A stretch of DNA of 64,000 bases from DASQYE01 sp036389315 (GTDB lineage: Bacteria; Acidobacteriota; Blastocatellia; Pyrinomonadales; Pyrinomonadaceae), in assembly GCA_036389315.1 (NCBI GenBank), contig DASVQF010000040.1, forward strand, positions 260,771-324,770, given 5' to 3'. The number at the start of each line of letters is the position of its first letter. The stretch's first letter is position 1. Of the stretch, positions 1 to 8,180 are shown in pieces. Under the pieces are notes generated by a model, which was not told where the DNA came from, ran no database searches, and saw only the letters and a program-made list of their open reading frames with translations. The position numbers and the translations under genes were made by a program.

Positions 1-722
1 GCGTGCGACTGCGCGACTCCGGCGCTCGAAGCAGACTGCGCGCTGAGGACTGCCTGCTGCACCTGTGCGACGGCCTGGTTGTAACGAGCCTCGGCAGTCT
101 TGTAAGTGGTCTGCGCCGTCTCTACGTCGCGGCGCGCGACGACGCCGTCGGCCGCGAGAGTTTCCTGCTGCCGCAGGAAACTGGCCGCGTCGTCCATCTG
201 CGCTTTGAGCACGGCGAGGTTGGCCTGTGCGCTGGCGACGCCAGCCTGCTCATTCTGTACGGTTGATCGAGCGGCAAGGGCTTTGGCCTGCGCGTCGGTG
301 ACGCCCGCGCGGGTCTGGCTGATGCCGGCGCGCGACTGCGCGACTCCGGCCTGCGCCTGCCCAAGCGCGGCCCGCGCCTGCATGAGATTGGCGCGCGCCT
401 GCTCCACTTGCGCCTGCGTGGTCGAAGGGTCTAGCTGCGCTATGACCTGCCCTTTTTTGACGGTCGAGTTGAAATCGGCGTAGAGCGCAGAGATTGTGCC
501 CGAAGCCTGGCTGCCGACCTGCACCGTCGAGACAGCCTGAAGCGTGCCCGTCGCGGTCACAGTGTTGCGCAAGCTTCCGCGCTCGACCCTGGCCGTCATG
601 TACTCGGCTGCGCTGGCCCTGTCTCCCCAGAGAAAGTATCCGGCCGCCGCGATCAGCGCGACCGCTAAGAGGACTGCCGCCAGACGCCGCTTGCCGCTCA
701 AATTTGATCTTAGCCACTTCAT
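1..722 (-). CDS. RND efflux periplasmic adaptor (HlyD/MacA family), C-terminus missing
   Basis: The reading frame is open from an ATG at 722 to the left window edge, giving about 240 residues with no stop. A short basic N-terminus is followed by one membrane helix (about residues 13-31, VLLAVALIAAAGYFLW). Then comes a lipoyl/barrel half (GTLQAVSTVQVGSQASGTI, then VKKGQVIAQLDP) and a long Ala/Gln-rich coiled coil (AQAGVAQSRAGISQTRAG). This order is that of membrane fusion proteins that link an inner-membrane pump to an outer-membrane channel. GGAAAAGAGAG precedes the start. It diverges from the ECF sigma gene at 997, and both have the same promoter pattern. The pump itself should lie beyond the left edge. 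Confidence 0.85.
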   Translation of the reverse strand, partial: MKWLRSNLSGKRRLAAVLLAVALIAAAGYFLWGDRASAAEYMTARVERGSLRNTVTATGTLQAVSTVQVGSQASGTISALYADFNSTVKKGQVIAQLDPSTTQAQVEQARANLMQARAALGQAQAGVAQSRAGISQTRAGVTDAQAKALAARSTVQNEQAGVASAQANLAVLKAQMDDAASFLRQQETLAADGVVARRDVETAQTTYKTAEARYNQAVAQVQQAVLSAQSASSAGVAQSH

Positions 723-793
723 CTCTCTTTTCCTTCGTCCTTTGCCGTTCTCAAATTCCCACACTTTGCCCGACCCTTTGCCTACATTTTGAT

Positions 794-821
794 AGACACC
801 GGGCGGGCCCCTGCGGTTACA
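794..821 (-). promoter_or_regulatory. ECF-type promoter of the efflux adaptor
   Basis: Read on the minus strand, TGTAACC (821-815) is followed after exactly 16 bases by TGTCT (798-794). The same pattern occurs on the plus strand at 834-861 facing the sigma gene. The start codon at 722 is about 70 bases downstream. Assignment to the adjacent ECF sigma is inferred from the duplicated pattern. Confidence 0.55.
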
Positions 822-833
822 ACCCGGCCCGCC

Positions 834-861
834 TGTAACCTTTCCGTGAGGCGCGGTGTCT
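834..861 (+). promoter_or_regulatory. ECF-type promoter of the sigma/anti-sigma operon
   Basis: TGTAACC (834-840), a 16-base spacer, then TGTCT (857-861) exactly match the minus-strand element at 821-794. The two -35-like boxes form an inverted repeat (GGTTACA at 815-821, TGTAACC at 834-840). A further palindrome, TCAGGCGG-G-CCGCCTGA, lies at 881-897 in the leader. Autoregulated ECF operons commonly look like this. Confidence 0.55.
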
Positions 862-996
862 TACTTATCAGAGGGGCTTGTCAGGCGGGCCGCCTGAACC
901 TTATCGTTGTGGCCACACTTTTGACGGGGCGGGGCCGGGACGGGCGGGCGGGGAAAGAGAGATTCGGGCGTCGTTCGTTCCTGTGCTTGAGAACAG

Positions 997-1602
997 GTGC
1001 GGGCGAACGATTACGAACAGGCCACGGATTTTGAGTTGGCGCGCATGGGGAGCGAGGGCGACGAGGCAGCCTTCGCAGAGATCATGCGGCGCTACAGCCC
1101 GCGCGTCTTCCGTTTCGCGAGCCGCTACTTTCGCCAGCGCGAGCTGGTCGAAGAGGCCGCGCAGGAGGTCTTCCTCAAAGCGTTCACGCAATTGGACAGC
1201 TTCGAGGGGCGCGGCTCGATGGAAGGCTGGCTGACGCGCATTACCACCAACACTTGCCTCAACCTGCTGCGCAGCGCCCGCCGTCGCCCGGAGCTGACGG
1301 TCTCAGACCTGACCGAGGAGGAGAACACCTGGCTGGATGAGAAGCTGGCAGACGTGGCGGCCGAGCGTCACGAATCGAGCGAGCGCAGCATAGTGGCCGC
1401 AGACCTGGCCGGTCGTGTCCTTGAGACCCTCTCGGCCGAAGACAGGCTGGTGCTGACGCTTGTTGACGGCGAGGAGACGCCCGTCAAAGAGGTCGCGGAG
1501 ATAACCGGCTGGTCGGAGTCGAAAGTCAAGGTGCAGGCATTTCGCGCGCGCCGCCGAATGCGCGAGGCCGTGGAGAAACTGCTGGCCCGCAGGAGGGCTT
1601 AG
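997..1602 (+). CDS. ECF RNA polymerase sigma factor
   Basis: A 201-residue sigma-70 family protein of the extracytoplasmic-function class. Region 2 is seen around residues 20-85 (EAAFAEIMRRYSPRVFRFA, then VEEAAQEVFLKAF and GWLTRITTNTCLN). Region 4 is at the C-terminus (LSAEDRLVLTLV, then VKEVAEITGWSESKVKVQ). The start is a GTG. The next gene encodes its likely anti-sigma factor and the third a Spy-like periplasmic protein. This suggests control of an envelope or metal stress response, including the divergent efflux adaptor with the same promoter pattern. Family assignment is firm; the stimulus is unknown. Confidence 0.93.
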   Translation: MRANDYEQATDFELARMGSEGDEAAFAEIMRRYSPRVFRFASRYFRQRELVEEAAQEVFLKAFTQLDSFEGRGSMEGWLTRITTNTCLNLLRSARRRPELTVSDLTEEENTWLDEKLADVAAERHESSERSIVAADLAGRVLETLSAEDRLVLTLVDGEETPVKEVAEITGWSESKVKVQAFRARRRMREAVEKLLARRRA

Positions 1603-1637
1603 CCGGACTTGGAGCCTGGAAAGCGACGGGTGAGAGA

Positions 1638-2129
1638 ATGAGAGACGAACACATCATGAGCATTATCGAGAGCGCGCCTCTCAACGCTTTGAGCGAAAGT
1701 GACGTGGCGAAGATTCGCGCTCACACACAGAGTTGCCCGGAATGTCTGAGGGCCTTCGAGGCGGCGCAACTATCTGCGCTTCTGCTCAGGGAGCGCGCGG
1801 CCGTGGAGGCCGAGCCGTCGCCCTTCTTCCAGACGCGCGTCCTGGCCGCGCTCAGGGAGCGGCAGGCGCAAGGCGCTGGCTTATCCTTCAAGCGATTGTG
1901 GAAGGCTACGGGCGCGCTCGTCTCTACGATGGCGGCCGGCGTGGCGGCGCTCGCCCTCTTAACCATCTTCGCTCCCGGCCCGCAGCCGACCGTTGGCCCA
2001 CAGTCACAGCAGGCTTACTCGGCCTACTCGGCGGAGCGGGTGATCTTCGAGCGGGAAGCTTTGCCGGAAGATCAGATGTCTTACGGGCAGGTGCTCGCTA
2101 CTCTGTACGAGCCCGAAGAGGACAGGTGA
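1638..2129 (+). CDS. Anti-sigma factor, zinc-finger type, membrane-anchored
   Basis: 163 residues. The N-terminal cytoplasmic part has an HTQSCPECLRAF segment like the HxxxCxxC core of zf-HC2 anti-sigma domains. A single membrane helix follows (about residues 95-113, STMAAGVAALALLTIF), then a short periplasmic tail. It lies 35 bases after the ECF sigma gene and 4 bases before the Spy-like gene, so the three are almost certainly co-transcribed. It should hold the sigma factor at the membrane until stress is sensed. The zinc motif is short, so zinc binding is inferred. Confidence 0.8.
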   Translation: MRDEHIMSIIESAPLNALSESDVAKIRAHTQSCPECLRAFEAAQLSALLLRERAAVEAEPSPFFQTRVLAALRERQAQGAGLSFKRLWKATGALVSTMAAGVAALALLTIFAPGPQPTVGPQSQQAYSAYSAERVIFEREALPEDQMSYGQVLATLYEPEEDR

Positions 2130-2133
2130 AGTA

Positions 2134-2544
2134 ATGATGGACAGGAACAGTCAAAGCCGGTGGCAGCTTCGCGCGGCGGCCCTCCTGATTTTCGTGCTCG
2201 GGTTCGCGGCGGGCGCGCTCTCGCTGAACGCTTATCGCGCGTGGTCTAGGGGGGGCGCGCAAGTGAGCCGCCAGGATCGTTTCGAGCAGATGGCCGAGCG
2301 CCTGAAGCTCAACGGCGAGCAGAAGACAGAGGTGCAGAAGATACTGGGCGACACGCGCGAGCAGTTGCAGGCGCTCAGGCGAGAGTCTGAGCCGAGGGTC
2401 AAAGAGATTCGCCGCCAAGCAGACGAGCGTTTGCAGAAGGCGCTGACGCCGGAGCAGTGGCAGCAATTTCAGCAGATGAGGGACGAGACGCGCAGCGGCC
2501 GTGAGCGGCGCGGAAGAGAGGGCAGCGGCGGAAACAATCCTTAG
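2134..2544 (+). CDS. Periplasmic Spy/CpxP-like stress or heavy-metal sensor protein
   Basis: 136 residues: an N-terminal membrane helix or uncleaved signal (about residues 12-32, RAAALLIFVLGFAAGALSL) followed by a highly charged helical domain. The domain has LKLNGEQKTEVQKILGDTREQ and LTPEQWQQFQQM segments, the LTxEQ pattern of Spy/CpxP/ZraP-type proteins. Such proteins are ATP-independent chaperones or metal sensors in the periplasm. As the third gene of an ECF operon it may act as sensor or output of that stress pathway. The extreme C-terminus is Gly/Arg-rich and disordered. Confidence 0.75.
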   Translation: MMDRNSQSRWQLRAAALLIFVLGFAAGALSLNAYRAWSRGGAQVSRQDRFEQMAERLKLNGEQKTEVQKILGDTREQLQALRRESEPRVKEIRRQADERLQKALTPEQWQQFQQMRDETRSGRERRGREGSGGNNP

Positions 2545-2673
2545 TCAATCGGGACGCGCCGAGAGAAGAAAGCTGTTGCGATGATACTATCTTCAAAAGG
2601 TCTGGAAGGCCGCCGCACTGGTGATGAAAACCTTAACGCCGTTTTCGGATAAGCCGGTCATCTTAATCTTCTT

Positions 2674-3444
2674 ATGAGACAGAACAGACAAAACGCCTGG
2701 CTTTTATCTCCGCAGCCGAATCCGAAAGCCAGGCTGCGGCTCTTCTGTTTTCCCTATGCGGGGGGCGCGGCGCAGGTCTTTCGCTCCTGGCCCGCGAAGC
2801 TGCCTTCAGTGGTGGAGACGGTCGCCGTTCAGCCGCCGGGCCGTGGGGCAAGGATCAAAGAAGCGCCCTTCACCTCCATGACGACGCTGGTCGAGGCTGC
2901 GGCCGAGGCTCTGCTGCCACAACTGGACAAGCCCTTCGCGTTCTTCGGCCATAGCCTCGGCGCGTTCGTCAGCTTCGAGCTGGCGCGCTTCCAGCGCCGG
3001 AAGGGCGGGCCGCGTCCTTCTGCGCTCTTTGTCTCAGGCGCGCGCGCGCCGCAGCTTCCCTCATTGAAAGAGCCGATTCACAACCTGCCGGACGACGAGC
3101 TGATAGAGGCGCTCAGAGACCTCAAGGGCACGCCCGACGAGGTCTTGGACAATGCCGAGCTGATGCAATTTATGCTCCCGCTCTTGCGCGCCGATTTCGA
3201 GGTCAACGAGAGCTATGCTTACAGGGATGAGCCGCCTCTCGACTATCCGATCACGGCCTTCGGCGGCACGGAGGATGAGCAGGTGAGCCGCGAGCGCCTG
3301 GAAGGGTGGCGCGAGCAGACGCGCGCAAGCTTCACGTTGCGCCTGCTGCCGGGCGATCACTTCTTCCTGCACTCGTCGCAGGAGCTTCTGCTCCGGGAGC
3401 TTTCGCGCGCGTTGGGCCAACTCTCGGAAGGGCGCGGCCCGTAA
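2674..3444 (+). CDS. Type II thioesterase (GrsT/SrfA-Te family, alpha/beta hydrolase)
   Basis: 256 residues with the family start FCFPYAGGAA, the nucleophile elbow GHSLG (Ser94), and the C-terminal GDHFF that carries the catalytic His. Such enzymes clear mis-primed acyl groups from carrier proteins of non-ribosomal peptide or polyketide synthases. No synthase is present in the window, so this is an orphan or acts in trans. The ATG at 2674 gives a normal family length. Upstream 2545-2673 holds no other gene I can see. Family call is firm; the carrier-protein partner is unknown. Confidence 0.88.
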   Translation: MRQNRQNAWLLSPQPNPKARLRLFCFPYAGGAAQVFRSWPAKLPSVVETVAVQPPGRGARIKEAPFTSMTTLVEAAAEALLPQLDKPFAFFGHSLGAFVSFELARFQRRKGGPRPSALFVSGARAPQLPSLKEPIHNLPDDELIEALRDLKGTPDEVLDNAELMQFMLPLLRADFEVNESYAYRDEPPLDYPITAFGGTEDEQVSRERLEGWREQTRASFTLRLLPGDHFFLHSSQELLLRELSRALGQLSEGRGP

Positions 3445-3471
3445 CTCTAAATCGGCCGCGCAATCGAGCTG

Positions 3472-3693
3472 TCATACCTCTTCCGTCACACTCTCCAATC
3501 TGATTTTGCTCGGGTGCTCGTGGCTCATCACGGCTCGCCTCAACATGTCTGCGCGCTGTTGTGATTCGCTCGCCTTCTTGAGCAACTCTTCGGCGTCCCT
3601 GCCCTTATGATGCGCGCTGAAGTGCTCGGCCAGGCTGCGCATCAGGATGACGCCCTCTTCGATGGCGTTCCAGAGCGACTCTTCCGTCGGCAA
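3472..3693 (-). CDS. Small hypothetical protein downstream of a degenerate receiver
   Basis: 73 residues, soluble, helical and charged, with no membrane segment or signal (starts MPTEESLWNAIEEGVILM). The start appears to be TTG at 3693 because no in-frame ATG is near. The AHHKGRDAEELLKKA segment suggests a small helical bundle. It lies 52 bases downstream of the receiver-like gene at 3746-4150 on the same strand and is probably co-transcribed with it. I do not recognise a named family. Codon usage and lack of a competing frame support it being real. Confidence 0.55.
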   Translation of the reverse strand: MPTEESLWNAIEEGVILMRSLAEHFSAHHKGRDAEELLKKASESQQRADMLRRAVMSHEHPSKIRLESVTEEV

Positions 3694-3745
3694 TAATATA
3701 TGTGACTCACCAGAAGGAGCAGGAAGCAGTCAGTTGTCTACCAAT

Positions 3746-4150
3746 CTAAATTGCCTGGATCAGACGGGCGAGCAGGTTCTTCAACTGGTTAGGTTCTTCT
3801 CCGAGGTAATGTATCCAGTCGTTACCCTCGACATTTACGTCTGTGCCGGCGACCTCTTTGTCGTACTTTTCAGGCATCACGACGAGCGGCGTGTGACCGT
3901 CATAGTTCCCATGTTTACGGACACTGCGCCCGATTCTCAAAGCCTCCTCTAAAGGCTTCCTGACAAGATTGACGAGCACTAAATCGGCGTGGACGTGTCC
4001 GCCGCCGACTCTTTCCAGCGCGTCCTCTTCATCCAACGCGACTATCACGCGGTAGCCATCCCTGCGTAGACTCTCGACTAACAGTCTGCGCGTCTCGTCG
4101 TCCTCTTCAAGCAGAAAGATGGTCGGCTGCTTCCCCTGTTCGTTATTCAT
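3746..4150 (-). CDS. Degenerate response-regulator receiver domain (Asp to Asn)
   Basis: 134 residues forming a stand-alone receiver-like fold: the acidic cluster LLEEDDETRR at the N-terminus, the core strand DLVLVNLV where the phosphoacceptor Asp is normally found, and VVMPEK near the conserved Lys. The Asp position reads Asn (N61 from the ATG at 4150), so ordinary phosphorylation is not expected. The ATG at 4150 has AGGTG nine bases upstream and is preferred over GTG 4162. It diverges from the Crp-family gene across a repeat-rich intergenic region. It is likely a phosphorylation-independent adaptor. Confidence 0.7.
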   Translation of the reverse strand: MNNEQGKQPTIFLLEEDDETRRLLVESLRRDGYRVIVALDEEDALERVGGGHVHADLVLVNLVRKPLEEALRIGRSVRKHGNYDGHTPLVVMPEKYDKEVAGTDVNVEGNDWIHYLGEEPNQLKNLLARLIQAI

Positions 4151-4251
4151 TACTCTGTTCACCTCATCATTGAACCCCTGACGATTACACAGAATTTATT
4201 TTATCATTACGGTTCGGTTCAACGACTATATTCAAAAACACTTTCCTTTCG

Positions 4252-4315
4252 TGTGTACGCTCGGACGCCGTACGGTGCGCTACCGGATTGTACGTTCGGC
4301 TACATGAGCGTACAC
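4252..4315. repeat. Intergenic array of 10-bp-phased TAC motifs within an inverted repeat
   Basis: TAC trinucleotides fall at 4271, 4281, 4291, 4301 and 4311, exactly one helical turn apart, with another at 4256. Four of them are GTAC cores. The outer arms GTGTACGCTC (4252-4261) and GAGCGTACAC (4306-4315) form a perfect 10-bp inverted repeat. The array sits between the divergent receiver and Crp genes and may be a multi-site operator. Function is inferred only from position and phasing. Confidence 0.4.
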
Positions 4316-4441
4316 TCTAAACGTAAGCTGAAGAGCAGTCATGTTACTTAGGACAACTTACCCTTCGTCATCAGGTCAAGCCTGCTTCGCCTTGTGCCGA
4401 TTGATTCTCAATCATCGTACGCGCCATCACAGGGAGAAGGC

Positions 4442-5164
4442 TTGAGCCAGAACCATAATCCGCAGCACACAATTCAGAATCGCATTCTTGCTTCGCTGCC
4501 CGGAGAGGAATACGAGCGGATAGCTCCCCATCTGGAAGAAGTCAGAATCCACCCCGGAGACGTGATCTCACGCGCTGATGAGAAGTTTGAATACGTTTAC
4601 TTCCCGAAGCGCGGAACAATCTCGGTCTGCGCCATAATGGAAGACGGCGCACAGGTCGAGGTCGGGGTCATCGGCAACGAAGGCATGTGCGGTCTGCCCG
4701 TCCTGTTCGGGACTGACACCGTGTCGTTGCAGTCAATGGTGCAGATACCGGACGGGGCGGTAAGGATGAAGGCGGAAACCTTCAAGAATGTAATCAAAGA
4801 TTGCCCGACCTTTCACCACTCGCTGATGCATTACGCTCAGGCCTTCTACATACAGGCGGCACAGACGGCGGCGTGTAATCGGCTGCATGCGATAGATGAA
4901 CGGCTGGCGCGCTGGCTGCTGATGTGCCAAGACCGCACACAGTCGGATTTGTTACCGCTGACCCATGAGTTTATGAGCATTATGCTCGGAGTCAGGCGTG
5001 CGGGCGTCAGCGAAGCCGCCAACAGGCTAAAAGCGGAAGGTTTAATTGATTACCAGCGTGGTCTGGTTCGCGTGCTTGACCGGGGTGGGTTGGAAGCCGC
5101 CGCGTGCGAGTGCTACGGGGTCATAAGGAAAGCGTTTGACCGTTTCCTTATTGCCAATCAGTAA
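4442..5164 (+). CDS. Crp/Fnr-family transcriptional regulator
   Basis: About 240 residues from a TTG at 4442 preceded by AGGGAGAAGG with good spacing; GTG 4394 would add 16 residues. The N-terminal cyclic-nucleotide-binding-like barrel spans about residues 15-130 (IHPGDVISRADE, then VYFPKRGTIS, then EVGVIGNEGMCGL). A C-terminal winged helix follows (LTHEFMSIMLGVRRAGVSEA then LKAEGLIDYQRG). The FPxxGxIS and GxEG patterns match the family of Crp-like regulators common in Acidobacteria and Rhizobiales. The cAMP-binding arginine signature is not evident, so the ligand is unknown. It is flanked by two degenerate receivers. Confidence 0.87.
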   Translation: MSQNHNPQHTIQNRILASLPGEEYERIAPHLEEVRIHPGDVISRADEKFEYVYFPKRGTISVCAIMEDGAQVEVGVIGNEGMCGLPVLFGTDTVSLQSMVQIPDGAVRMKAETFKNVIKDCPTFHHSLMHYAQAFYIQAAQTAACNRLHAIDERLARWLLMCQDRTQSDLLPLTHEFMSIMLGVRRAGVSEAANRLKAEGLIDYQRGLVRVLDRGGLEAAACECYGVIRKAFDRFLIANQ

Positions 5165-5234
5165 CCTGGCTGCTGGCCCAGAGCGCCCGGCCGCTCATTC
5201 CCTGAACGTCGTCGGCGGCGGCAGCGCACTACGC

Positions 5235-5381
5235 GTGAGGAAAGAAGAGCTTGAGCGAGAGTTGCGGCACGCGGACGGGCGCGCGCCAGAAGAACAGCTA
5301 CATCTAAAAGAGACGGACTACCTCCTCTTCCTGTCCTTAGAGTACGCAAGTGTACAGACCCCTGGGGCCCATCCCTGCTAA
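5235..5381 (+). CDS. Possible 48-aa protein between Crp and receiver genes
   Basis: A GTG at 5235 opens a 48-codon frame ending at TAA 5379-5381. It encodes a charged helical peptide (RKEELERELRHADG, then ETDYLLFLSLEYA). GAGG is not well placed and the upstream part of the frame overlaps the end of the Crp gene. Composition is protein-like but this could equally be untranslated leader of the receiver gene at 5434. Confidence 0.2.
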   Translation: MRKEELERELRHADGRAPEEQLHLKETDYLLFLSLEYASVQTPGAHPC

Positions 5382-5433
5382 AAGTGTCGTGGACTGCCTC
5401 CACGCAGCGGCATTTTCAAGGATAAGGGTTTTA

Positions 5434-5787
5434 ATGAAAGCCTCGGGCGGGCGCGTGCCAACCATCTTAATCGTCGAAGACATAGACTGGATTCGCTCCG
5501 GCATGAAGAATTCTGTCGAGAGCTACGGCTACCGCGTCGTAGAAGCGACGAATGACGTGGAGGCGATTGGGATAGCGGAGCCGGAACCACCCGCGCTGTT
5601 TATGACCGAAGAGGAGCTGCCCACCTTCGACGCCTTGATGACGCGCCTGCGCGAGCATCCCTCCTTACGCCACATCCCCGTGGTCATCATCAACCCGGAC
5701 GCGGACGAGCGCGCCCGCTACGGCGATGCCTTCCTGCTCACAAGCTATGACAGCATCTCGTCTCTGCTCGCCAGCCTGCGCGGATAA
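5434..5787 (+). CDS. Degenerate response-regulator receiver domain (Asp to Glu)
   Basis: 117 residues from the ATG at 5434, which has AAGGATAAGGG upstream; GTG 5350 would add 28 unconvincing residues. The receiver fold is visible: TILIVEDIDW with the acidic pocket, then ALFMTEEELP where the phosphoacceptor Asp normally stands, then IPVVIINPDA where the conserved Lys is absent. Counting back four from the conserved Pro, the Asp is replaced by Glu59, a natural phosphomimic. It ends after ASLRG with no output domain. It may be locked in an active-like state and serve as an adaptor for the upstream Crp protein. Confidence 0.7.
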   Translation: MKASGGRVPTILIVEDIDWIRSGMKNSVESYGYRVVEATNDVEAIGIAEPEPPALFMTEEELPTFDALMTRLREHPSLRHIPVVIINPDADERARYGDAFLLTSYDSISSLLASLRG

Positions 5788-5804
5788 CTCGCCCCGCAGC
5801 GGAA

Positions 5805-8180
5805 TTAATCATTTGAGCTTTGCGCTTTCTCGTCAAAGCGGATCAACGTGGCGTCTTTGATCTCCATCCCGCGCTCGAAGGCCAGTTGCTTGCCGTCGCG
5901 CGACCAGGCGAAGCGGAATATCTTATCCGAAGTGAAATTGGTGAGGCGTCTGGGCCGGCCGCCGTCAAGCGGCTGGCTCCAGATGTTCGACACGCCGTCG
6001 CGGTTGTCTACGTAGGCCAGGGCGTGCCCGTCTGTTGTCCAGCGAAGCCCGGCGCGGAGAAAAACGGTCTGGGGCAGATCAATTAACCGAACCGGCTCGC
6101 CTCCCGCTACGGGCAGGAGGGCCAGCTTGTTGCCCATCGTCGTCTCGTCCTGGTAAAAGCAGGCGACCAGTTTGCCGTCGGGCGAGACCTGCGGAAACAT
6201 CATCCACCCGTCGCGCAGCAGAACCGCTTCGCCTCCCTCAACGGGAACCTTCCACAGGCTAGACCTGTTTTGACCGGCCGAGAGATAGACCACGAAGCGG
6301 CCGTCAGGCGAGATGTCCGGATAAGTCTCCGCCTCGTTATTCGTCAATTGCCGGAGGTTGCCACCGTCGGCGTCCATCCGCCAGATGTGCGATGTGCCTG
6401 TGCGCCAGGAGACGAAGACTATGAAGCGGCCGTCCGAAGAGACCGTGGGCTTCACGTCTATCTGTGGGCCGACCGTGAGCTGCCGCTGGTGTCGTCCGTC
6501 CGCGCCCATCGTCCAGATGTTTAGATTGCCGCTCGCATTCGACCCGTAGACCAGACGCCCCTCCGGCGTCCATGCCAGGCCCATCACTTCGCCCACCAGA
6601 TCGCCCGCTCCGGAAGTGATACGCGCGGCCCGCACAGTCTCCTCGCTCGGCGCGACCCAAAGGGCTGTAGCGCGGCTCGCACGGATGGTCACAAGAGCGT
6701 TACCTTTGGCCGCCAGGCTTACTCCATGATAGCTGTTCAGATCATTGGTGACGCGGCGCACGCTGCCGTCCGCGACAGAGAGTTGCCAGATTTGTCTTGA
6801 GAGTAGAGAGGTGTCGGAATCCCAGGCGTCCATCAGGATGGCGCGACCGTCGCCGAGCCAGGCGAGCTGGCCTATGAAATCCCATGACCGGAGCGTCAAA
6901 AGCCTTGACGCTCCGTCCAGGACGTTGATCTCGGCCACGCCCATCGTCGTCCGATTAAACTCAGTCCTGCCGACGGCGCACGCTATGCGCTTGTCGTCGG
7001 GCGACCAGGCAGGGCCTTCGACCGAGAAGTATTCGGGCGCAAAGCGCGTGGCCACCTTGCGCTCGCCCGTGCCGTCTGCCTTAGCCAAGATCAAAGAGCC
7101 CTCTCGGCCGTCAGCCGCGTTGCGCACGAAGGCCACGCTCTGGCCATCGGACGAGAAGGCCACGGGGCTGTCAATATCAACCAGTACTCTAATCGGCGTG
7201 CCTCCGAGCGCCGACACCTGATAGAGCGCGGCGACGGGGCTCTGCTTTTCGTAGACCGTGTAGTAGACGGAGCTGCTGTCCGGCGAGAAGGTGACTCCCT
7301 GGTAGTGAACGTCTGCGGGCGCGACGACCGGAATAAAGCCCGGCGCAGAGACCTGCCTCAGCCAGAGCCCCTCCTGCAAGCCCTCCCTGACGACATAGGC
7401 CGAGTACTTGCCGTCGGGCGAGATGGCTGCCCGCGTCGTCTGGCCGTTGGCGGTCAGCATGCTGATACGCATCCGCTCAAAAGCAGCGCCCGTTTTGCTC
7501 GCCGTGCGCAGGTAGACGAGGAGTATGCTCGCGCACACCAGCAGGGCCGTCGCCAGAGAGAGCACCGCCGTCGTCGCCAGCTTATGATGCTTGATGAAGC
7601 TCTTAATATCGCGTAAGGAGAGTCGCCTGGGCCCACGCTGGGCCGTGGCTTCGAGTCGTGGCGTCTGTCGCAGCGCCGCCGGCACTGGGTCGCCGGACGC
7701 AGTGCCACCAGCGCCCTCTCTCTCTTCAACGGACGGAGCGGCCCGCTCTTCCTCCGGCGCACGCTCTTCTTCAACCGCTTCGGTGATGAGCTGCGTGCGG
7801 GTCTGCTTTTCCACCGCCACGTCCGTCTCTCGGCCGCGCAGCTCGCGCACGTCCGCGATGAAACGGTAGCCGTATTTCGGAACGGTCTGTATGTACTGAT
7901 GATCGGGGCGGCCGTGCCCGAGCGCCTTCCGCAGCGTGAAGACATTCTGCGCCAGCGTCGCCTCCTCGACGAAGGTGTCGGGCCAGATGGCCTCAAGCAG
8001 CTCCTTCTTCTCGACAATGCGCCCGCTCTTGCGCACCAGGATGAGCAGCGTCTCCAACGCTTTTGGCGTGAGCGGCACGGGATCGCCGTCCCGGCGCAGC
8101 AGGACGCGCCGCTTTGTGTCCAGGCAAAAATCGCCGAATTCGTAGAAATGCCCGGCGGGCCTCTCCCCCTCGGCTTTCAT
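5805..8180 (-). CDS. Membrane-anchored winged-helix regulator with TolB-like propeller
   Basis: 791 residues from the ATG at 8180, which has AAAGGA just upstream; the longer frame to 8345 is not supported. The N-terminal OmpR/ToxR-type winged helix is about residues 10-110 (YEFGDFCLDTKRRVLLRR, then LTPKALETLLILV and YIQTVPKYGYRF). A charged linker and one membrane helix (TTAVLSLATALLVCASILLV) follow, then a periplasmic WD40-like PD40 propeller with repeated ISPDGKY/SPDGR blades. This CadC-like layout is strongly expanded in Acidobacteria. It would bind DNA from the membrane in response to a periplasmic signal. Target genes are unknown; the divergent gene at 8423 is a candidate. Confidence 0.9.
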   Translation of the reverse strand: MKAEGERPAGHFYEFGDFCLDTKRRVLLRRDGDPVPLTPKALETLLILVRKSGRIVEKKELLEAIWPDTFVEEATLAQNVFTLRKALGHGRPDHQYIQTVPKYGYRFIADVRELRGRETDVAVEKQTRTQLITEAVEEERAPEEERAAPSVEEREGAGGTASGDPVPAALRQTPRLEATAQRGPRRLSLRDIKSFIKHHKLATTAVLSLATALLVCASILLVYLRTASKTGAAFERMRISMLTANGQTTRAAISPDGKYSAYVVREGLQEGLWLRQVSAPGFIPVVAPADVHYQGVTFSPDSSSVYYTVYEKQSPVAALYQVSALGGTPIRVLVDIDSPVAFSSDGQSVAFVRNAADGREGSLILAKADGTGERKVATRFAPEYFSVEGPAWSPDDKRIACAVGRTEFNRTTMGVAEINVLDGASRLLTLRSWDFIGQLAWLGDGRAILMDAWDSDTSLLSRQIWQLSVADGSVRRVTNDLNSYHGVSLAAKGNALVTIRASRATALWVAPSEETVRAARITSGAGDLVGEVMGLAWTPEGRLVYGSNASGNLNIWTMGADGRHQRQLTVGPQIDVKPTVSSDGRFIVFVSWRTGTSHIWRMDADGGNLRQLTNNEAETYPDISPDGRFVVYLSAGQNRSSLWKVPVEGGEAVLLRDGWMMFPQVSPDGKLVACFYQDETTMGNKLALLPVAGGEPVRLIDLPQTVFLRAGLRWTTDGHALAYVDNRDGVSNIWSQPLDGGRPRRLTNFTSDKIFRFAWSRDGKQLAFERGMEIKDATLIRFDEKAQSSND

